A stretch of DNA of 64,000 nt from Planctomycetota bacterium. Lineage in GTDB: Bacteria > Planctomycetota > Planctomycetia > Pirellulales > PNKZ01. Under the pieces are notes generated by a model. The model was not told the DNA's origin. It saw only the letters and a program-made list of their open reading frames with translations, and searched no databases. The position numbers were made by a program, and so were the translations under genes. The stretch covers positions 1 to 64,000 of the forward strand of contig JAFEBQ010000035.1 in the NCBI GenBank assembly GCA_018242585.1, written 5' to 3'. This document shows, piece after piece, positions 33,512 to 42,670 of this stretch (within the stretch, counting starts at the first letter, position 1; every line of letters begins with the position of its first letter).

Positions 33512-33732
33512 GGCGAAAGTCCAAATCCGGGGATGACGGGAGGCCCTGCCCGAGTTTCGGGCGCGGCAGGATACCTGAGGGTTATTCCGGGTGTAAACGT
33601 CAGAATCGTCGCCAGCGGCCCGTGCTATCACTTGCCCGACCCCGCCGCCATGCTAGGGTTGAATAGCGCCACAGCCTGACGCGGCTGGGGAAGGTCTGCG
33701 CAGGCGTGTCGCCCACCATCCGAGGGTCTGCA

Positions 33733-34692
33733 ATGCGTTCGTTCCTGGTTACCGGCGGTGCTGGCTTTATAGGGTCTCATTTGACCCAGGCGCTCGTCGA
33801 GCGCGGTGACCGAGTGCGCGTCTTCGACAACCTCAGCACCGGCAAGCGGGAAAACCTGCAGGAGTTCGCGGCCGACGTCGAGTTCGTCGAGGGGGACATC
33901 ACCGACCCGGCCGCCGTGGCGCGAGCCATGCGCGGCGTCGATGTGGTGTTTCACCAGGCGGCCTTGGCCTCGGTGCCCCTGAGCGTGGAACGTCCGTTGG
34001 ATTGTCACGCCGCCTGCGCGACCGGGACATTGACGGTGCTCGATGCCGCGCGGCGCGCGGGGGTCAGCCGGCTGGTCTACGCGGCCAGCAGCAGCGCCTA
34101 TGGCAACACGCCGACCAGCAGCAAGCGCGAGACCGATCTGCCCGCGCCGATTTCGCCGTACGGCGTCGCCAAGCTGACGGGCGAGTATTACTGCCAGGCG
34201 TTCGCCGACACTTATGGCTTCGAGACCGTCAGCCTGCGGTATTTCAACGTGTTTGGCCCGCGCCAGGATCCCGACAGCCCCTACTCGGCGGTGATTCCGC
34301 TGTTCCTGACGGCGATTCTGGCGAACAAGCGGCCGATCGTGTTTGGCGACGGCGAGCAATCGCGCGATTTCACGTTCGTGGCCAACGTGGTTCACGGCAA
34401 CTTGCTGGCCGCGGACGCCTTGAACGTGTCGGGGCGCGTGTTCAATTTGGCCAATGGCCAGAGCATCAGCCTGTTGCGATTGCTGGCCGCGTTGAACGAG
34501 CAACTGGGCACGCAGGTCGAGCCGATTCACCAGCCGCCACGCGCTGGCGATGTGCGCGAGAGCCAGGCTGACATCACCCAAGCTCGCGCCGCGTTGGGCT
34601 ACGAACCGCAGGTTGGCTTCGACGAGGGGATTCGCCGCTCGATCGATTACTACCGAGCGCTGGTCGAACGCCGGCTGGCCGCGGCACGCTAG
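33733..34692 (+). CDS. NAD-dependent sugar-nucleotide epimerase/dehydratase
   Basis: This 319-aa extended short-chain dehydrogenase is closest in pattern to UDP-glucose/UDP-GlcNAc 4-epimerases of the WbpP/GalE type. The Rossmann motif FLVTGGAGFIGSHL covers residues 4-17. The catalytic Ser lies in VYAASSSAYGNT, and the YxxxK pair in SPYGVAKLTGEYY. SLRYFNVFGPRQDP and VFGDGEQSRDFTFVANVV are typical of the family. GAGGG lies 8 bases before ATG 33733, while the upstream GTG at 33706 lacks support. It probably supplies sugar nucleotides for surface polysaccharide. The exact substrate is not determinable. Confidence 0.88.
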   Translation: MRSFLVTGGAGFIGSHLTQALVERGDRVRVFDNLSTGKRENLQEFAADVEFVEGDITDPAAVARAMRGVDVVFHQAALASVPLSVERPLDCHAACATGTLTVLDAARRAGVSRLVYAASSSAYGNTPTSSKRETDLPAPISPYGVAKLTGEYYCQAFADTYGFETVSLRYFNVFGPRQDPDSPYSAVIPLFLTAILANKRPIVFGDGEQSRDFTFVANVVHGNLLAADALNVSGRVFNLANGQSISLLRLLAALNEQLGTQVEPIHQPPRAGDVRESQADITQARAALGYEPQVGFDEGIRRSIDYYRALVERRLAAAR

Positions 34693-34704
34693 CGCCGCGA
34701 GGTT

Positions 34705-35391
34705 CTATTTCGCCGCTGGAACCAGTTCGTCGATATAGTCGGCCCACAGTCGATCGACGCTCTTGCCGGTCAAGCGCCGGAAGGTTTCGTAGTCGTATTT
34801 CCCGTTTCGCAGCGCGCGATTCAACTCGGGCACGACGTTCGCCCCGTGCCGCTTCTCGACCCAGCCGAGAAACAAACCGCCGGTCTTGTAACCGTCGCGA
34901 TAGTTTTGTCTTAGCGGGTCGAGGTGCGTAGGCCCGGCTTGCGGTTCGTAATGGACGTAGCGCACGTAGTCGGCAATTGACTCGACCAGCCAGGGCGCGC
35001 CGCCGCGCGGATAGCCTTGGATGACGTGCGTCAGCTCATGCACGACCATCCCTAAATCCTCGGGATGCTTCTCGACCCAGCCGACCGAGATCGAGATCGT
35101 ATTGCCGCTGGTGGCCGCGACCGCTTTCAGATTGCGCCGAAATACGAGCTTGATCTCTGCCGGACGAACGTCGCTTTGCAGAATGGCGGCGATCTTGGGC
35201 TGCCACGTACGGACCAACTCCTTGGCCTGCTCAGCCCAGGGGGCCAGATGCGGCGCTTCCGACACGTCAAAGACGAGGCTCGCAACGTGGCCCGCGTCTG
35301 GCTCTTGGCCCCATGTCGGATAAGCCGACGCCGAGGCCAGCCAAAGCCCGATCGCCAGCATTAAATAGGAACCAATTCGCAGTTCCGGCAT
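34705..35391 (-). CDS. secreted basic-secretory-protein-like metallopeptidase
   Basis: The 228-aa exported protein (signal MLAIGLWLASASAYPTWGQ within the first 30 residues) matches the basic secretory protein family of putative zinc peptidases. VVHELTHVIQGYPRGG carries the HExxH motif with a following Gly, and APWLVESIADYVRY supplies the third-ligand region. The C-terminus ends DRLWADYIDELVPAAK, as is common in the family. It converges with the epimerase gene (12 bp between stops) and lies downstream of the DUF1080-like gene on the same strand. Confidence 0.85.
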   Translation of the reverse strand: MPELRIGSYLMLAIGLWLASASAYPTWGQEPDAGHVASLVFDVSEAPHLAPWAEQAKELVRTWQPKIAAILQSDVRPAEIKLVFRRNLKAVAATSGNTISISVGWVEKHPEDLGMVVHELTHVIQGYPRGGAPWLVESIADYVRYVHYEPQAGPTHLDPLRQNYRDGYKTGGLFLGWVEKRHGANVVPELNRALRNGKYDYETFRRLTGKSVDRLWADYIDELVPAAK

Positions 35392-35403
35392 TTGACGCGG
35401 CCC

Positions 35404-36132
35404 CTAGTTCGCGAAGGCCGGCGCCGCTTTCTTCTCGGCGCTCGGCGACCAGACGCGGATGTTCGACACCTTGCCCGTGTCGTCAAACGAGCCAAAGCCC
35501 AGCCAGCCGGTGCCGAATGTTTTGTCCTCGGCCACCATGATCGGCTTGGTCAGATCGTCGAAATAGACGCGAATGCTTCCGTCGCTCACCTGGCGGTGGA
35601 CTCGCACGCGATGCCAGACATTCAACCCCCAGTTGTTCCCTTCGTTGCTGACCTTCGAGATCTTCAGCCGCGCCGCGTCGTTGACGATGAAGATATTGTT
35701 GGCGTGATCGTCGGCCTTGGTGGCGATGTGGGTGTAGTAATACTGCGACGGCGACTGAAACCCGAAGAAGATCACCATGTCCCGATGGCCGTACTCCTTG
35801 CCGGTTTGCAGGCAGTCGGCCTCGATCACCACGTCGCCCACGCGCAGGTCGCGGACCAGGGCAATGTTCACCGGCGAGCGATACGGCGGCTTGTACTTGC
35901 TCTGTTTGAACAGTTCGAGCGCGCCGCGGTTGTCCTCGAGCGCGTGTTTCCAGGCGGCCGCGTCGGTCATCTGAAAATCGCCCACGGCATCGGCGCTCTT
36001 GAAGTCCTGGGAATAGACCAGTTGGTAGTTCTCGGGAATCCCGGCCGGGCGTTCTTCGGCCCAGGCGGTGGCGCCCCAGGCGGCGATTCCACAAAAGGCA
36101 AGGATCAACCAGCAGGCGGCGGCCATTCGCAT
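35404..36132 (-). CDS. secreted DUF1080-like (concanavalin-type beta-sandwich) protein
   Basis: The 242-aa exported protein (signal MRMAAACWLILAFCGIAAWGATAWAEE) has the beta-sandwich pattern of DUF1080 or 3-keto-disaccharide-hydrolase-like proteins: LVYSQDFKSADAVGDFQMTDAAAWKH, LRVGDVVIEADCLQTGKEYGHRDMVIFFGF, WHRVRVHRQVSDGSIRVYFDD, and WLGFGSFDDTGKVSNIRVW. GAGGAG precedes the ATG by 11 bases. It is followed 12 bp later by the metallopeptidase gene, so the two are likely cotranscribed. The function is unknown; a carbohydrate-related role is an inference from the family. Confidence 0.78.
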   Translation of the reverse strand: MRMAAACWLILAFCGIAAWGATAWAEERPAGIPENYQLVYSQDFKSADAVGDFQMTDAAAWKHALEDNRGALELFKQSKYKPPYRSPVNIALVRDLRVGDVVIEADCLQTGKEYGHRDMVIFFGFQSPSQYYYTHIATKADDHANNIFIVNDAARLKISKVSNEGNNWGLNVWHRVRVHRQVSDGSIRVYFDDLTKPIMVAEDKTFGTGWLGFGSFDDTGKVSNIRVWSPSAEKKAAPAFAN

Positions 36133-36395
36133 CGTCTTTGCAGCTCCTCAAAGGCGGCATTCGGCAGAGTGAACGGGACTGATCTTAATTCACCGAGATA
36201 TTGCTTGCCACTACAACGCTTGCCACCGAACCGCACGGCAAACTTTACCTAGGCGGCGCGACGCCTAGCAAAGTTACGCCTGGCGCTCCCCAGGCGGCAT
36301 CTCCCGTGGTTCGCTCAGCTTGCGCTCAATCGGCTCAAAACGATTGACCGAAAGCATCGTTACATGACCGTCATGCGTCGCTCGACGCGCGGCGG

Positions 36396-36580
36396 CCGTG
36401 GTCCATTTGGTTCACGTCGGAATCCAGGGAAGTGGAGTGCAAAGCTCCCGCCGCCCCGCGACTGTAAGGGTGACAACGGTCATGAAACCGCCACTGGGCA
36501 TTCGACTCTCCGGAGTGCGAACGCCCGGGAAGGCAGGCCCGCGGATGACCCCCAGCCAGGATATCTGGTCCACGTGGTGT
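36396..36580 (+). promoter_or_regulatory. cobalamin riboswitch upstream of the TonB-dependent receptor
   Basis: The element contains the conserved core GCCGCCCCGCGACTGTAAG (from 36450), GCCACTGGGCA (from 36490), GGGAAGGCAGGCCC, GGATGACCC, and a B12 box AGCCAGGATATCTGGTCC (36554-36571). CCGTGG (36396-36401) can pair with CCACG (36570-36574) to close it. It lies 45 bp before the receptor start. The receptor's ribosome-binding site sits in a self-complementary AAGGAGCTCCTT (36611-36622), so control may be at translation. Confidence 0.93.
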
Positions 36581-36624
36581 AACGAACGCGACTTTCCTCG
36601 AGGGAACAGGAAGGAGCTCCTTTC

Positions 36625-38760
36625 ATGACTGTCTTGCTGCGCGCCCGCACTCGGGCGCTGCTGGCCGCGCTAGGCTTCTGCCTGGGTAGCGCCGATCTGG
36701 CCAGCGCTGAATCGCCCGCACAAGGCGCAACCACGTCAACGTCCGAAATCAATCTGGTCGCTCAGGAAGAACTGGCGGCGGCGCAACCGACGCCCGACGC
36801 GCCGGCGACCACCACGCCCTCGGTGCAAGGTCCGGCCACCCCGCGGCCGCAATTCAATTTGCCCGAGACCGTCGTCACCGGCACCCCCTATGGCGTGGGC
36901 GCTCCGGGCGGGGCGACGCCGGGTTCGACCGTCGTGAACAGCGCTTCGCTCGGCGGGACGCCGCTCGGTCAAGCGGGCTCATCGGTGACCGTGATCACCG
37001 CCGAGCAGATTCAGCAGCGCCGGCAGACCAGCGTGCTCGAAATGTTGCGCGGCTTGCCGGGGCTGAATGTCGTGCAATCGGGCGGACCTGGTCAGCCGGC
37101 GTCGGTGTTCATTCGCGGGGCCAGCAGCGAACAAACCAAGGTGATTCTCGACGGCATCTGGATGAACGATCCGTTGACGACGGGGCGGCTGTTCGACTTC
37201 TCGACGCTTTCGGTCGACAACATCGATCGGATTGAAGTCATTCGCGGCCCGCAAAGCACCCTCTACGGTTCCGATGCGATTGGCGGCGTGATCAACATCG
37301 TCACCAAGAAAGGAAGCGGCCCGCGCAGCTCGACCGCGACTGCCATGGGAGGCTCGTTCGGCATGGCCCGCGAGTCGTACAGCGTCAGCGGCGGCAATCA
37401 GAAGATGAATTATTCGGCGGCTGGTTCTTACTATCAGAACACGGGCATCTCGGCCGCCGATTCACGGTTGCCGGGAAACACCGACCCGAATGGATTCAAC
37501 AATACGAACCTGTCGACGCGGCTGGGCTGGACGCCCACCAAGAACTTCGACGTGGAGTTCATCATGCGTTACATGCACGGCGTGTCCAAGACCGACCTGT
37601 TTGGCGGGCCGTTTGGTGATGATCCGAACGGCCATTCCGACACCGATCAGCTCTTCACGCGCACGCAACTGCATTACCGCGGCGAGGAAGAGATCTATGA
37701 AACCTGGCTCGGGTACAACACCTCGAACACGACGCGCGACTATCGCTCGGACCCCGGCCCGAACAGCACGGCCTTCCAGTTGAGCCACACCAATGGCACG
37801 ACCAACATGGTCGATTGGAAAAATGCCGTACACTTGACCAAGCGCAACACCTTGTTCGCCGGCGCTAGCTACATCAGCGAATCGGGTTGTTCTTCGTTCA
37901 GCTTCTTGGATCCCGCCTTCCCGCCAGCGTTTGTTGACGTGGCGTCCCCGAGCACCATCACCGACACGGCGGTTTATTGTCAGGATCAGATTCAACTCGG
38001 CGAACGCTGGTTCACGAATGTTGGCGTGCGGCAAGACAACTACAGTCAGGCCGGCCTGGCCACCACGTATCGGCTTTCGTCGTTGTATCGAGTGCCGGGT
38101 TCCGAGACGGCGGTGCGCGGCAGCTTGGGCACTGGATTCAAAGCGCCGTCGATCTATCAGTTGTTCGACGCGCAGTTCGGCCGGCCCAATCTATTGCCCG
38201 AGCAAAGCCAGGGGTATGACTTTGGCGTCGACCAGCCGCTGTTCGACAACCAGGTGGTGCTGAGCGCGACATACTTTCGCAATCAGTTCACGAACCTGAT
38301 TCAATTTCAAAGCGCCGGCTTCTCGGGTTTCTATACCAACGTGGGTCGCGCCGCGAGCGCCGGCCTGGAGTTTACGGCGTTGGTCAGGCTCGATTCGCGC
38401 ACCACCCTGACCGGCATGTACACCAAGCTCGATACGCGCGACGAAGTGAACGATGTAAAGCTGCTGCGCCGGCCCGATGACGCGGCCAGCATCGGTCTCA
38501 ATCGCAAATACTTTCGCGATCGAGCGAATCTGAATCTGACGGTGATGTACGTCGGCCAGCGCGACGACATCGATTACATCGGCAATCGCGTGCAGCTTGA
38601 CCCGTACGTCGTCGCCTACGTGGCGGGGTCATACAACCTGACCCAACGCGTGCAGTTGTTCGGCCGCATCGACAACTTGACCGATACTCGCTACCAGGAG
38701 GTCTCGGGCTTCGGCGTGATGCCATTTTCAGGTTACGCTGGAGCCAGCGCGACCTGGTAG
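36625..38760 (+). CDS. btuB: TonB-dependent outer-membrane receptor, probably for cobalamin
   Basis: The 711-aa receptor has a signal peptide, a low-complexity linker, a TonB-box-like LPETVVTGTPYG (about 82-93), a plug domain (SSVTVITAEQIQQRRQTSVLEMLRGLPGLNVVQ…SVFIRGASSEQTKVILDGIWMNDP) and a 22-strand-type barrel ending in an aromatic (SATW). Barrel landmarks include VIRGPQSTLYGSDAIGGVINIVTKK. Cobalamin as ligand is inferred from the riboswitch directly upstream and the riboswitch-controlled TonB gene that faces it. GGAG precedes the ATG by 9 bases. The symbol reflects inferred function. Confidence 0.88.
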   Translation: MTVLLRARTRALLAALGFCLGSADLASAESPAQGATTSTSEINLVAQEELAAAQPTPDAPATTTPSVQGPATPRPQFNLPETVVTGTPYGVGAPGGATPGSTVVNSASLGGTPLGQAGSSVTVITAEQIQQRRQTSVLEMLRGLPGLNVVQSGGPGQPASVFIRGASSEQTKVILDGIWMNDPLTTGRLFDFSTLSVDNIDRIEVIRGPQSTLYGSDAIGGVINIVTKKGSGPRSSTATAMGGSFGMARESYSVSGGNQKMNYSAAGSYYQNTGISAADSRLPGNTDPNGFNNTNLSTRLGWTPTKNFDVEFIMRYMHGVSKTDLFGGPFGDDPNGHSDTDQLFTRTQLHYRGEEEIYETWLGYNTSNTTRDYRSDPGPNSTAFQLSHTNGTTNMVDWKNAVHLTKRNTLFAGASYISESGCSSFSFLDPAFPPAFVDVASPSTITDTAVYCQDQIQLGERWFTNVGVRQDNYSQAGLATTYRLSSLYRVPGSETAVRGSLGTGFKAPSIYQLFDAQFGRPNLLPEQSQGYDFGVDQPLFDNQVVLSATYFRNQFTNLIQFQSAGFSGFYTNVGRAASAGLEFTALVRLDSRTTLTGMYTKLDTRDEVNDVKLLRRPDDAASIGLNRKYFRDRANLNLTVMYVGQRDDIDYIGNRVQLDPYVVAYVAGSYNLTQRVQLFGRIDNLTDTRYQEVSGFGVMPFSGYAGASATW

Positions 38761-38869
38761 CTGGACTCGCGGGGCATGAACAGGGCGCTCAATCTGAGGT
38801 GCGAAAGGCCTGGCCAGCTTCCGTTCGCCGCTCGTTGCTGAACCTGCGGATTTAACCACGATGATACGA

Positions 38870-38926
38870 CGATCACGATGTCAGATAATCTGAATCTACG
38901 TCGTGCCATCGTGATCGATTTCTTTT
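38870..38926. terminator. hairpin between convergent receptor and TonB genes
   Basis: CGATCACGATG (38870-38880) and CATCGTGATCG (38907-38917) are perfect complements. A small hairpin TCAGA-taa-TCTGA lies between them, and TTTCTTTT follows on the plus strand. It lies about 110 bp after the receptor stop and probably ends that transcript. Confidence 0.55.
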
Positions 38927-38954
38927 CCGCGGCGTTGGCCGAGCAAATCGCCAT

Positions 38955-39773
38955 TTACTCGGCCAGTCGGAAGCGAATCGGCACGCCGATCGTGTGGTCG
39001 ATCGGTTGACCGTGGCGCAAGGCCGGACGAAACCGCCAGCGCCAGATCACGTCGAGCGCCGCCGCGTCGAGCGATTCATTACCGCTCGATTCGAGCACCG
39101 TGGCGGCTTTCACCGTGCCCGTCGCCGCCACCGTGACCGACAGCAGCACCGTGCCGACGGCGCGCACTCGTCGGGCGTCGGTCGGATAGGCTGGACTCGG
39201 GTTGTAAAGCGGCGACGGCTGCCGATCGATGTCGGCCCCGGCGATCGGATCGGAACTGGGTGAAGGGTCCGAGCGCACGGCCGACGATACTTGCTCGATC
39301 TTCAACAGCGGCTCGACAATCGCCCGGGGCAGCGTCACATCCTGTTCCGAGTTCATCGTCGGGTCGCCTCCCGACTCGACCCGTTCAAGCACCGGCGTGA
39401 GCATGGCCACGGGAACATCGGACGTTGGTTCGCGCGTGGTTTCGCTTGGCGACGAAAGGCGAGTCAGATCGCGCACCCGGCTGTGCCGGGCCAGATGAAG
39501 TTCGGGGGCCAATTCCGGCGCGACCGTTTCGCGGTCGGGGGGCAGCTCGGTCGGCAGCGTGATGTCAATGGCTTCTTGTTCGCCGCGGTCGGCGTTGCCT
39601 GCGCTGGCCATCGAGGCCATCAGCGCCATCGAGTTCGGGCCGGCCTCGATCGGCAGCGCGCCGGCCGGCCGAAACAGGGCGTGGAGCACCACGGCCGCGC
39701 AGGCGACACCGACGTGAAACGCCAGGCTCACGCCCACACCGGCGGCCCAATAGCTGCGTCGAATGGTTGGCAT
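38955..39773 (-). CDS. tonB: TonB-family energy-transducing protein
   Basis: The 272-aa protein couples inner-membrane energy to outer-membrane receptors. It has an N-terminal anchor (RRSYWAAGVGVSLAFHVGVACAAVVLHALF), a long periplasmic linker and a TonB C-terminal domain (PSPAYPTDARRVRAVGTVLLSVTVAATGTVKAATVLESSGNESLDAAALDVIWRWRFRPAL). The linker is less Pro/Lys-rich than in enteric TonB. ATG 39773 is chosen at the anchor; the frame is open from TTG 39866, and neither has a clear Shine-Dalgarno sequence. It is preceded by a cobalamin riboswitch and converges on the receptor gene. Confidence 0.85.
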   Translation of the reverse strand: MPTIRRSYWAAGVGVSLAFHVGVACAAVVLHALFRPAGALPIEAGPNSMALMASMASAGNADRGEQEAIDITLPTELPPDRETVAPELAPELHLARHSRVRDLTRLSSPSETTREPTSDVPVAMLTPVLERVESGGDPTMNSEQDVTLPRAIVEPLLKIEQVSSAVRSDPSPSSDPIAGADIDRQPSPLYNPSPAYPTDARRVRAVGTVLLSVTVAATGTVKAATVLESSGNESLDAAALDVIWRWRFRPALRHGQPIDHTIGVPIRFRLAE

Positions 39774-40005
39774 TTCAAACACGTGAGCGTCGGTTCCCGA
39801 ATGCTTTGTGCGCGAGGGGGCGCGCAGGGCACTGCGCGGCTCATTCGCGAGCGTTGGATCAAGCAAGTTGCGAGCGCCAGGGATTCATGCCGACAAATCG
39901 TGTGCGCAAGCGGAACAGGGGCGCAGCGCAGGCGACTTACCAGCCAATGAAAGCCGAGGACGCTTGGCCGCGCGCTGTCCCGAGCAGCACGTGGCACGCA
40001 AAACC

Positions 40006-40261
40006 GACGTTGGTAGGTCTTCTGACTTTCAGGCTGGGGCGAACCTCGCGGCACGGGCCTTGTGAGCCGTGTCGCGCTGATCGTGGGCCTCGACCCTTCT
40101 CACCGGGAGCAATTGGTCCGGTCGGAACCACGTTGCTCGGCAATGGGTTGGCGATGGAGGCGCCCTCGTAACACCTGATTACAGCGGCGGGGCCGTCCCG
40201 GAGTTACACCGGGTTCCCTGTTTGCCGGTCGGGTCCATCGACCCGGCCGGCCACCAACGTC
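40006..40261 (-). promoter_or_regulatory. cobalamin riboswitch upstream of tonB
   Basis: Read on the minus strand, AGGGAACCCGGTGTAACTCC and GACGGCCCCGCCGCTGTAA (complement of about 40180-40220) form the conserved core. GTCAGAAGACCTACC (complement of 40012-40026) is the B12 box. GACGTTGGT at the 5' side (complement of 40253-40261) pairs perfectly with ACCAACGTC at the 3' side (complement of 40006-40014) as the closing stem. It lies about 230 bp upstream of the TonB start. Confidence 0.92.
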
Positions 40262-40609
40262 CAGACCCGGGTTAGCCTACCCCCCGGTCGTGGCGGCGTC
40301 AACGCGGCCTGGCCTGGGAGAAGCCCCTGGAAAGCCCGCTGTTTGGCTGGCGAATCGCGGTGTCGCTCGAGGGCACGACGACCCGTCGCAAGTGGTTGAT
40401 GGGAGGGTAATTCTCGTGCAAAAAAAATGGCATTCCCCAGGTCGGCTGATAGAATCAGAGGTTGAATGCATGAGGGACATGCATGCTCGGCTCGCTACGT
40501 TCGGCGGTAGGGGGGGGAATGCCCCAACCGAGATCGCGTTAGCGCTGCCCAAGAAATTCAAACGCCATTCGGCCTGCTGGTAGTCAGCAACTCGAGGAGA
40601 AACACGTTT
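40262..40609. other. divergent intergenic region
   Basis: 348 bp between the tonB riboswitch (minus) and the DUF1559 gene (plus). It should contain promoters for both. 40421-40470 is AT-rich relative to its surroundings. The only clear site is GAGGAG about 11 bases before the DUF1559 start. I see no small gene. Confidence 0.35.
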
Positions 40610-41803
40610 ATGGCTCGCCGCGTCAAGCGCCATGGTTTTACCCTGATCGAACTGATGGTGGTGATCGCCATCATCGCGCTGTTGGCCACGATGTCATTCC
40701 GTGGCATCACCAAGGCTCGCGAAACCGCGCGCAAGCTGCGTTGCAGCCAGCAACTGCGCGACATCGCGACCGCCTTGAATCAGTACGAAATCGATCGTCG
40801 TCAGTATCCGGGCTATCGCAACGTGTTGCTGATGACGAACAACGCCTCGTTCACCAACCCGAACAATCCGGGTCAAGGTGGCGTGAGTTGGGCGGTGCCG
40901 GTGCTGCCGTACTTGGACTACACGGCGGTATACGACGCCATGCGTACGCCGGTGACGGGATCTCCCGGCGGCAGCGGCAGTGGTTCGGGCGGCTCGGGTG
41001 GTGGTGGTACCACGGGGCCGATTGTCTCGTCGAACTATGCTCAGATCACGATCGAGAACTTCTCGTGTCCTTCGGACCCGCCATCAACGGCTGGCGGCAC
41101 GCCATTGGCTTATGTGGTGAACTCGGGTTGCATCGACACGCAAGGAACCCCTCGCACCACGACGACGGCCGGCGTGCCGCGCGACTGGCCGGCGAACGGG
41201 GTGTTCTTTGATCGCTTTACGGGCAACCCGACCGCGTCGTATACCGGCAGCGGCGGCAGCCAGGCCAACACCGCGAACATGATTCCTCAAGTTCAACAGA
41301 GCAACAGCTGGATCGGCCAGCGTGACGGTCTGGTCCAGACGATCATGTTGACCGAGAATGTCGACCACGGCCAATACATGGACGTGCTGGAACAAGCGCT
41401 CGGCTGCATCTGGGATATTATGGCCCAAGTGCAAGGTAACCAGCAGTCCCAGCCCGGCAGCCCGCCGCCGCAAGCCATGCCGACCCAGCCGAACTATCGT
41501 ATCAATGCGAATAAGGGCGTCGGGGCCTCGACTCAGGCGGGCTCGCTCTTTACGCAAAGCTCGGGTAGTAGCGGCTCGCCGCAGCAGTACCAATACACGC
41601 GCCCGTCGTCGATGCATATTGGCGGCGCGAACGTGGCGTACTGCGATGGCCACGTTGGCTTCTTGAATGAGCAGATGGAGTACTTCGTCTACTGCTTGCT
41701 GATGTCGGCTGACGGCAAGAACGTCAAGCAGCCCGGTCAGACTCAACCGCTGCAGAACAACTGGTTCAAGCTGCCGGTGGACGACGCCTGGGTCAACCCG
41801 TAA
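40610..41803 (+). CDS. DUF1559 prepilin-like protein
   Basis: This 397-aa protein of the DUF1559 family is heavily expanded in planctomycetes. A type IV prepilin-like N-terminus (RRVKRHGFTLIELMVVIAIIALLATM) would be cleaved after G and methylated at F. The body has the family's CPSDPPSTAGGTPLAYVVNSG segment and ends with the HxxxxxxxxxDGH-type motif (SSMHIGGANVAYCDGHVGFLNE). A Gly/Ser-rich stretch (SPGGSGSGSGGSGGGG) near residue 117 is unusual. GAGGAG lies 11 bases upstream. It is monocistronic with its own terminator. Confidence 0.92.
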   Translation: MARRVKRHGFTLIELMVVIAIIALLATMSFRGITKARETARKLRCSQQLRDIATALNQYEIDRRQYPGYRNVLLMTNNASFTNPNNPGQGGVSWAVPVLPYLDYTAVYDAMRTPVTGSPGGSGSGSGGSGGGGTTGPIVSSNYAQITIENFSCPSDPPSTAGGTPLAYVVNSGCIDTQGTPRTTTTAGVPRDWPANGVFFDRFTGNPTASYTGSGGSQANTANMIPQVQQSNSWIGQRDGLVQTIMLTENVDHGQYMDVLEQALGCIWDIMAQVQGNQQSQPGSPPPQAMPTQPNYRINANKGVGASTQAGSLFTQSSGSSGSPQQYQYTRPSSMHIGGANVAYCDGHVGFLNEQMEYFVYCLLMSADGKNVKQPGQTQPLQNNWFKLPVDDAWVNP

Positions 41804-41872
41804 GGAGCCTGACGGTTTGCTGATCGCCCTGCTCGATGACGGCGGGGCTCAGCGGAACGATGAAACGCAGAG

Positions 41873-41912
41873 GGGCTCGGCGGCGCGAAGGCGCTGCCGA
41901 GCCCGCTTTTTT
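41873..41912 (+). terminator. intrinsic terminator after the DUF1559 gene
   Basis: GGGCTCGGCGGCGC (41873-41886), loop GAAG and GCGCTGCCGAGCCC (41891-41904) form a 14-pair stem with one G-U pair, followed by GC and six T. It lies 70 bp after the stop codon. Confidence 0.9.
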
Positions 41913-41947
41913 GCTCGACGCGCGTTATCCAGTTACGCGAATCGCGG

Positions 41948-42415
41948 CTAGTTGGCACGCAGTGGGTTGGACGTCTCGGCGGACTTGTTGAGAGGGCCAG
42001 GTTCATCAATCGGCGTTCGAAGCGGATTGATCCGCAAGCACGACTGAGGCGCGTCCTGGGCTGACGGGTTCTTGGCGGCGTCGGTTTCGACCGTGGCGAC
42101 GGCTGGCACGATTGGCGAATCGTCCGAGATGACGACCGGCGCTTGGTGCGACGCCGGTTGGACGCCATCCCAAAGGGGCGCGGGGGCCGGCGTGGCCAGC
42201 CGCGCGGCCAGCGAACCCAAGGCGTGTGACACTCCGGCGGCTTTCAGGTCCGGCCTCGTCTTGTCGGCGGGCTTGGCGTACCGCACACTGCGGCGCAGCG
42301 CGTCGAGCGTTTCCTGCCGCTCGGCCGAATCATCGGCTCGCGTGAGCGATGTTGCGCCGCAAACGCCGCCGATCACCACGATGGCCATTGCCCAACGAGC
42401 GAAAGCGCGCTTCAT
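41948..42415 (-). CDS. secreted hypothetical protein, 155 aa
   Basis: A signal peptide (MKRAFARWAMAIVVIGGVCGATSLTRADD) is followed by a low-complexity, Ala/Pro/Asp-rich chain (LDALRRSVRYAKPADKTRPDLKAAGVSHALGSLAARL…). ATG 42415 is supported by GAGG 8 bases upstream and by the signal peptide; the open frame to 42610 is not used. No family recognised. It converges with the DUF1559 gene. Confidence 0.65.
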   Translation of the reverse strand: MKRAFARWAMAIVVIGGVCGATSLTRADDSAERQETLDALRRSVRYAKPADKTRPDLKAAGVSHALGSLAARLATPAPAPLWDGVQPASHQAPVVISDDSPIVPAVATVETDAAKNPSAQDAPQSCLRINPLRTPIDEPGPLNKSAETSNPLRAN

Positions 42416-42670
42416 GTTAAAACCTCGTGGGCTGGCCGACACGTCGCCGGAATTGGAAGTGGAAATCGCACGCATTGACGAATCTTGAAGAATCGCCAGC
42501 GCGAGCGAATTATCGGTACAATCGCTCCAGCTTCTTGAATTAGACCGGCGCGACAGCATGACAGCACGTTGCGAGCAACGCCGCCGCCCCCTATAAAGTC
42601 CGTTGCGCATCCGCTTTGTTCCCGCTCGGCATGGTTGCCGCTGCTAGCAAGCCACGATCAGGAGTCGACG

